Shown: one piece after another, positions 6,526 through 8,930 of the stretch
Position numbering within the stretch: the stretch's first letter is position 1
Layout of the letters: every line of letters begins with the position of its first letter
Assembly (NCBI GenBank): GCA_030638385.1
Contig: DAOWES010000055.1
Location: forward strand, 1-8,930
Length of the DNA stretch: 8,930 nucleotides
DNA from: Candidatus Cloacimonadota bacterium
GTDB taxonomy: Bacteria; Cloacimonadota; Cloacimonadia; Cloacimonadales; TCS61
Reading direction: 5' to 3'
Program-made: the position numbers and the translations under genes
The notes under the pieces: model-generated
The model's input: only the letters and a program-made list of their open reading frames with translations
What the model was told of the DNA's origin: nothing
The model's database searches: none

Positions 6526-7913
6526 AAGAATTCAAACAAACGATTAAGGGTGAAATCAGTTATAGAGGAGTAGGCCTACATTCAGGAGAAACCTCAACGA
6601 TTACATTTAAGCCAGCTAACGAAGATTCAGGTATTGTATTTGTAAGAACAGATTTGGAAAATAGTCCCGAAATCCCGGCAGATATTGATCATGTAATTGA
6701 TATCTCTCGCGGAACAACAATTGGGATTAACGGAGCATCTGTTGCTACGATTGAACATGTTATGGCTGCAATAAAAGGTTTGAATATAGATAACATTCGC
6801 ATAGAAGTAACAGGATCGGAAGTTCCGGTAGCAGACGGAAGTGCAATAATATTTTTAGAATTATTAAAAAAAGTAGGAATTGAAAAACAAAAAGCAGAAC
6901 GTGAGTATTTAGAAATTGAAGAACCAATTTCTTTTTCTGCTCCTAGCGATAACGTAGATATTGTAATTGTACCTTCGAATGATTTTAAAGTAACATTTAT
7001 GGTGGATTATCAGCAAAATGCACTTGGCACTCAGTACACCACAATGCAATCATTAGAAGATTTCGAAAAAGATTTTGCTTCAGCACGTACATTTTGTTTC
7101 TTACACGAAATTATTATGTTGAAAGAAGCCGGTTTAATAAAGGGTGGAACATTGGATAATGCCCTCGTAGTGGCAAACCCACAAACACCTCAAGCAGAGA
7201 TCGATAAACTTCGCGAAATTTTTAATATCGAAGAAGATATCACCATAGGTTCAGATGGGATGCTAAATCACAAACCATTGCGTTATCATAATGAATTTGT
7301 GCGTCACAAAGTATTGGATCTCATTGGCGATTTCGCTCTTTTGGGTGTTCCTATAAAAGGACATATTTTAGCTGCAAGATCCGGTCATAAGACCAATGTG
7401 GAACTTGTAAAAAAACTAAGAAAGCTCTACAAAAAGCAGCAATTGCAAGCCATATATCAGAAAAAGAAATCTTCTGATGTAGTCTTCGACATTAATGCTA
7501 TCCAAAAAATATTACCACATCGCTATCCCTTCTTATTGGTAGATAAAATTACCGAATTTGAAGCTGGTGAAAAAATTGTGGGAATTAAAAACGTTACCAT
7601 TAACGAGCAATTTTTCCAAGGTCACTTTCCCGGACATCCGGTAATGCCGGGGGTTCTCATTGTAGAAGCAATGGCTCAAACCGGGGGAATAATGCTGCTT
7701 AATTCTTATGATGACCCCGAAAATTACGTCGCATATTTTGCTTCTATCAATAATGTGAAATTCCGTAAACCTGTTCTGCCGGGCGATACTCTTAGATTCG
7801 AGCTAACAGTAATCTCGATTAAGCGTGGTCTTGCTAAAATGCATGGTGAAGCTTATGTTGGTGACACCAAAGTTACTGAAGCAGACTTCATGGCAAAAAT
7901 TATAAAAAAATAG
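6522..7913 (+). CDS. lpxC/fabZ: Bifunctional LpxC-FabZ: UDP-3-O-acyl-GlcNAc deacetylase fused to 3-hydroxyacyl-ACP dehydratase
   Basis: This is a two-enzyme fusion of 463 residues. The N-terminal part (~1-305) is LpxC, the zinc deacetylase and committed step of lipid A synthesis. E78 and H79 lie in ATIEHV, H262 and D266 in RHKVLD, and H289 in SGHKTN, so the zinc ligands (H79, H262, D266) and the catalytic Glu/His are all present. A lysine-rich linker (~300-320) joins it to FabZ (~322-463), the dehydratase of fatty-acid elongation. FabZ shows LPHRYPFLLVD (331-341), catalytic H368 in GHFPGHPVMPG and E382 in VEAMAQ, with the usual 14-residue spacing. Both halves look intact. Such fusions are known from Bacteroidota and relatives. 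The fusion ties two enzymes drawing on the same 3-hydroxyacyl-ACP pool to a fixed ratio. The start overlaps the lpxD stop, and AGGA at 6511-6514 is the likely ribosome binding site. Confidence 0.96.
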   Translation: MKEFKQTIKGEISYRGVGLHSGETSTITFKPANEDSGIVFVRTDLENSPEIPADIDHVIDISRGTTIGINGASVATIEHVMAAIKGLNIDNIRIEVTGSEVPVADGSAIIFLELLKKVGIEKQKAEREYLEIEEPISFSAPSDNVDIVIVPSNDFKVTFMVDYQQNALGTQYTTMQSLEDFEKDFASARTFCFLHEIIMLKEAGLIKGGTLDNALVVANPQTPQAEIDKLREIFNIEEDITIGSDGMLNHKPLRYHNEFVRHKVLDLIGDFALLGVPIKGHILAARSGHKTNVELVKKLRKLYKKQQLQAIYQKKKSSDVVFDINAIQKILPHRYPFLLVDKITEFEAGEKIVGIKNVTINEQFFQGHFPGHPVMPGVLIVEAMAQTGGIMLLNSYDDPENYVAYFASINNVKFRKPVLPGDTLRFELTVISIKRGLAKMHGEAYVGDTKVTEADFMAKIIKK

Positions 7914-7921
7914 AAATTTGC

Positions 7922-7947
7922 AAGCCCACTTTTGTGGGCTTTTTTTT
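7922..7947 (+). terminator. Intrinsic terminator between lpxC/fabZ and lpxA
   Basis: AAGCCCAC (7922-7929) pairs perfectly with GTGGGCTT (7934-7941) around a TTTT loop, and the T-run continues to 7947 (eight Ts from 7940). It begins 8 bases after the lpxC/fabZ stop. The lpxA ribosome binding site AGGAG (7948-7952) starts at the next base, and the lpxA ATG is 6 bases beyond that. Any transcript reaching lpxA from upstream must pass this hairpin, so it should act as a partial terminator or as a 3'-end stabiliser that lowers lpxA expression relative to the upstream genes. Confidence 0.85.
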
Positions 7948-7958
7948 AGGAGTAATAG

Positions 7959-8729
7959 ATGAACATAATTCACCCAACTGCAATCATAGATGAAAATGCA
8001 AAACTTGGTGAGAACAACAATATCGGACCATTTTGCATCGTAGGCAAAGATGTGAAAATGGGAGATAATAATACTTTGGTTTCCAATGTAGTTATCGATG
8101 GCGATACCACCATTGGAGACAACAACAGTTTTTATCATTCTGCCGTTATTGGATCCAATCCGCAGGATCTTAAATATCAGGGAGAAGCTACCAAATTAAT
8201 TATTGGAAGCAACAATACAGTTAGAGAATTTGCAACCATCAATAAATCTGCAACGCTAGATGAACCTACTCAAATTGGTGATAATTGTTTATTAATGGCT
8301 TACTCTCATATAGCGCACAATTGTATCTTAGGTAATAACCTGATAATTGCAAATGCCGTGCAGCTTGCCGGCCATATTCATATTGAAGATTTTGTAACTG
8401 TGGGCGGAATGACTGCCATACACCAATTTGTTAAGCTTGGGAAATATGCCTTTGTAGGTGGTGCGAGCGGTGTGAAAAAAGATATTCCTCCTTTCACTCG
8501 CGGTGAAGGTATGCCATATAAAGTTATGGGCCTTAACGCTGTAGGATTGCAAAGAAAAGGTTTCTCAAATGAAACAATTTCCGAGATAAAGAAGTTATAC
8601 AAATTGTTTTATAATTCGGGTCTCAATGTAAGCCAAGCAATAAAGCAAACCGAAGAGATGAAACTTTCCGAAACTCAAAAAGTATTTATCAATTTTATCA
8701 AAAAATCTGATCGCGGAATAAATAAATAG
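7959..8729 (+). CDS. lpxA: UDP-N-acetylglucosamine O-acyltransferase LpxA
   Basis: LpxA catalyses the first step of lipid A synthesis, moving a 3-hydroxyacyl chain from ACP to the 3-OH of UDP-GlcNAc in the cytoplasm. The 256 residues (E. coli 262) begin with IHPTAII and form a hexapeptide-repeat beta-helix to about residue 185, followed by a helical C-terminal domain. MAYSHIAHN contains H117 and the likely catalytic base H120. LAGH gives H139 and AIHQF gives H155, all counterparts of conserved E. coli histidines. GLQRKGF (196-202) is the family motif before the C-terminal helices. G168 aligns with the E. coli acyl-length ruler glycine (G173), hinting at a longer (C14-like) chain; this is inference. 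The start has AGGAG at 7948-7952. It sits behind a terminator hairpin, and lpxB does not follow. Confidence 0.95.
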   Translation: MNIIHPTAIIDENAKLGENNNIGPFCIVGKDVKMGDNNTLVSNVVIDGDTTIGDNNSFYHSAVIGSNPQDLKYQGEATKLIIGSNNTVREFATINKSATLDEPTQIGDNCLLMAYSHIAHNCILGNNLIIANAVQLAGHIHIEDFVTVGGMTAIHQFVKLGKYAFVGGASGVKKDIPPFTRGEGMPYKVMGLNAVGLQRKGFSNETISEIKKLYKLFYNSGLNVSQAIKQTEEMKLSETQKVFINFIKKSDRGINK

Positions 8730-8747
8730 TAAATATTTTTAGATTAT

Positions 8748-8779
8748 AAAAAAAGCTCTCCCAAGTGGAGAGCTTTTTT
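8748..8779. terminator. Bidirectional intrinsic terminator between lpxA and a convergent gene
   Basis: GCTCTCC (8755-8761) pairs with GGAGAGC (8767-8773) around a 5-base loop. The stem is flanked by seven As on the left (8748-8754) and six Ts on the right (8774-8779), so either strand yields a GC stem followed by a U-run. It lies 18 bases after the lpxA stop and 42 bases past the stop of the minus-strand gene at the right edge, so it can end both transcripts. Confidence 0.9.
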
Positions 8780-8821
8780 GTTTAAATCCCTTTTCTAAAA
8801 ACTTGAATCACAGCATTATTC

Positions 8822-8930
8822 TTATTTGATGACTGAATAACTCCTAAGCATCTCTTTACCAAATCTAATTTCATATCTTGTTCCTGAACTACTATCTACT
8901 TTCATCGTCGCATGTAATTGAGTTGTTAAA
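8822..8930 (-). CDS. C-terminal 35 residues of a probable sensor histidine kinase (partial)
   Basis: A minus-strand frame is open from the window edge (first full codon at 8929) to a TAA at 8824-8822. It encodes LTTQLHATMKVDSSSGTRYEIRF and about a dozen further residues ending in SYSVIK. The pattern L-x-x-Q-L, about 11 residues, then G-T-R-Y-x-I-x-F is what the end of histidine-kinase HATPase domains looks like (the last G-box strand pair), notably in HisKA_2/HWE-like kinases. Support for a real gene also comes from the bidirectional terminator just beyond its stop. Only the tail is visible, so no input domain, phosphorylated histidine or partner regulator can be assessed. Another GHKL ATPase remains possible. 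Confidence 0.5.
   Translation of the reverse strand, partial: LTTQLHATMKVDSSSGTRYEIRFGKEMLRSYSVIK

Noticed and set aside
7803..8138. 111-codon minus-strand frame across the lpxC/fabZ-lpxA junction
   Set aside because: It overlaps two well-supported genes and runs through the terminator hairpin. Its translation is low-complexity shadow sequence.

Overview
The window reads as a low-GC Gram-negative (LPS-making) genome segment, most likely from the Fibrobacterota-Chlorobiota-Bacteroidota (FCB) superphylum. Candidatus Cloacimonadota is my best guess. The reasons are a PorU-type C25 peptidase carrying a FlgD-like C-terminal domain (a type IX secretion trait), an LpxC-FabZ fusion (typical of FCB genomes), and the AT-rich, lysine/isoleucine-rich coding style. 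The phylum call is inference.

Left part, minus strand (1-4336): two genes run leftward. The upstream one (4336-1160) encodes a 1058-residue exported PorU-like sortase. The downstream one (1078 to beyond base 1) encodes the N-terminal half of an EF-G-like translational GTPase of the divergent EF-G-2/FusA2 type. They are separated by 81 bases that contain a plausible promoter for the GTPase.

Divergent intergenic region (4337-4969, 633 bases): no convincing gene. It holds the two outward promoter regions and a cluster of non-coding repeats: a perfect 18-bp inverted repeat with almost no loop, a 15-bp tandem repeat directly next to it, and two related palindromic elements in opposite orientation.

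Right part, plus strand (4970-8729): a compact outer-membrane/lipid A operon, skp(ompH)-lpxD-lpxC/fabZ-lpxA. The first three genes are packed tightly (2-base gap, then an ATGA overlap). A strong intrinsic terminator hairpin lies between lpxC/fabZ and lpxA, immediately upstream of the lpxA ribosome binding site, so lpxA appears to depend on read-through. LpxA, LpxC and LpxD carry out the first three committed steps of lipid A synthesis. FabZ supplies the competing fatty-acid branch from the same 3-hydroxyacyl-ACP pool, and Skp handles outer-membrane protein transit. bamA and lpxB, frequent neighbours elsewhere, are not here.

Right edge (8730-8930): a bidirectional terminator separates lpxA from a convergent minus-strand gene. 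Only the last 35 codons of that gene are present, and they resemble the end of a histidine-kinase ATPase domain.

I do not see a clearly new multi-gene system. The most unusual signals are the intra-operon terminator before lpxA and the repeat cluster in the divergent intergenic region.
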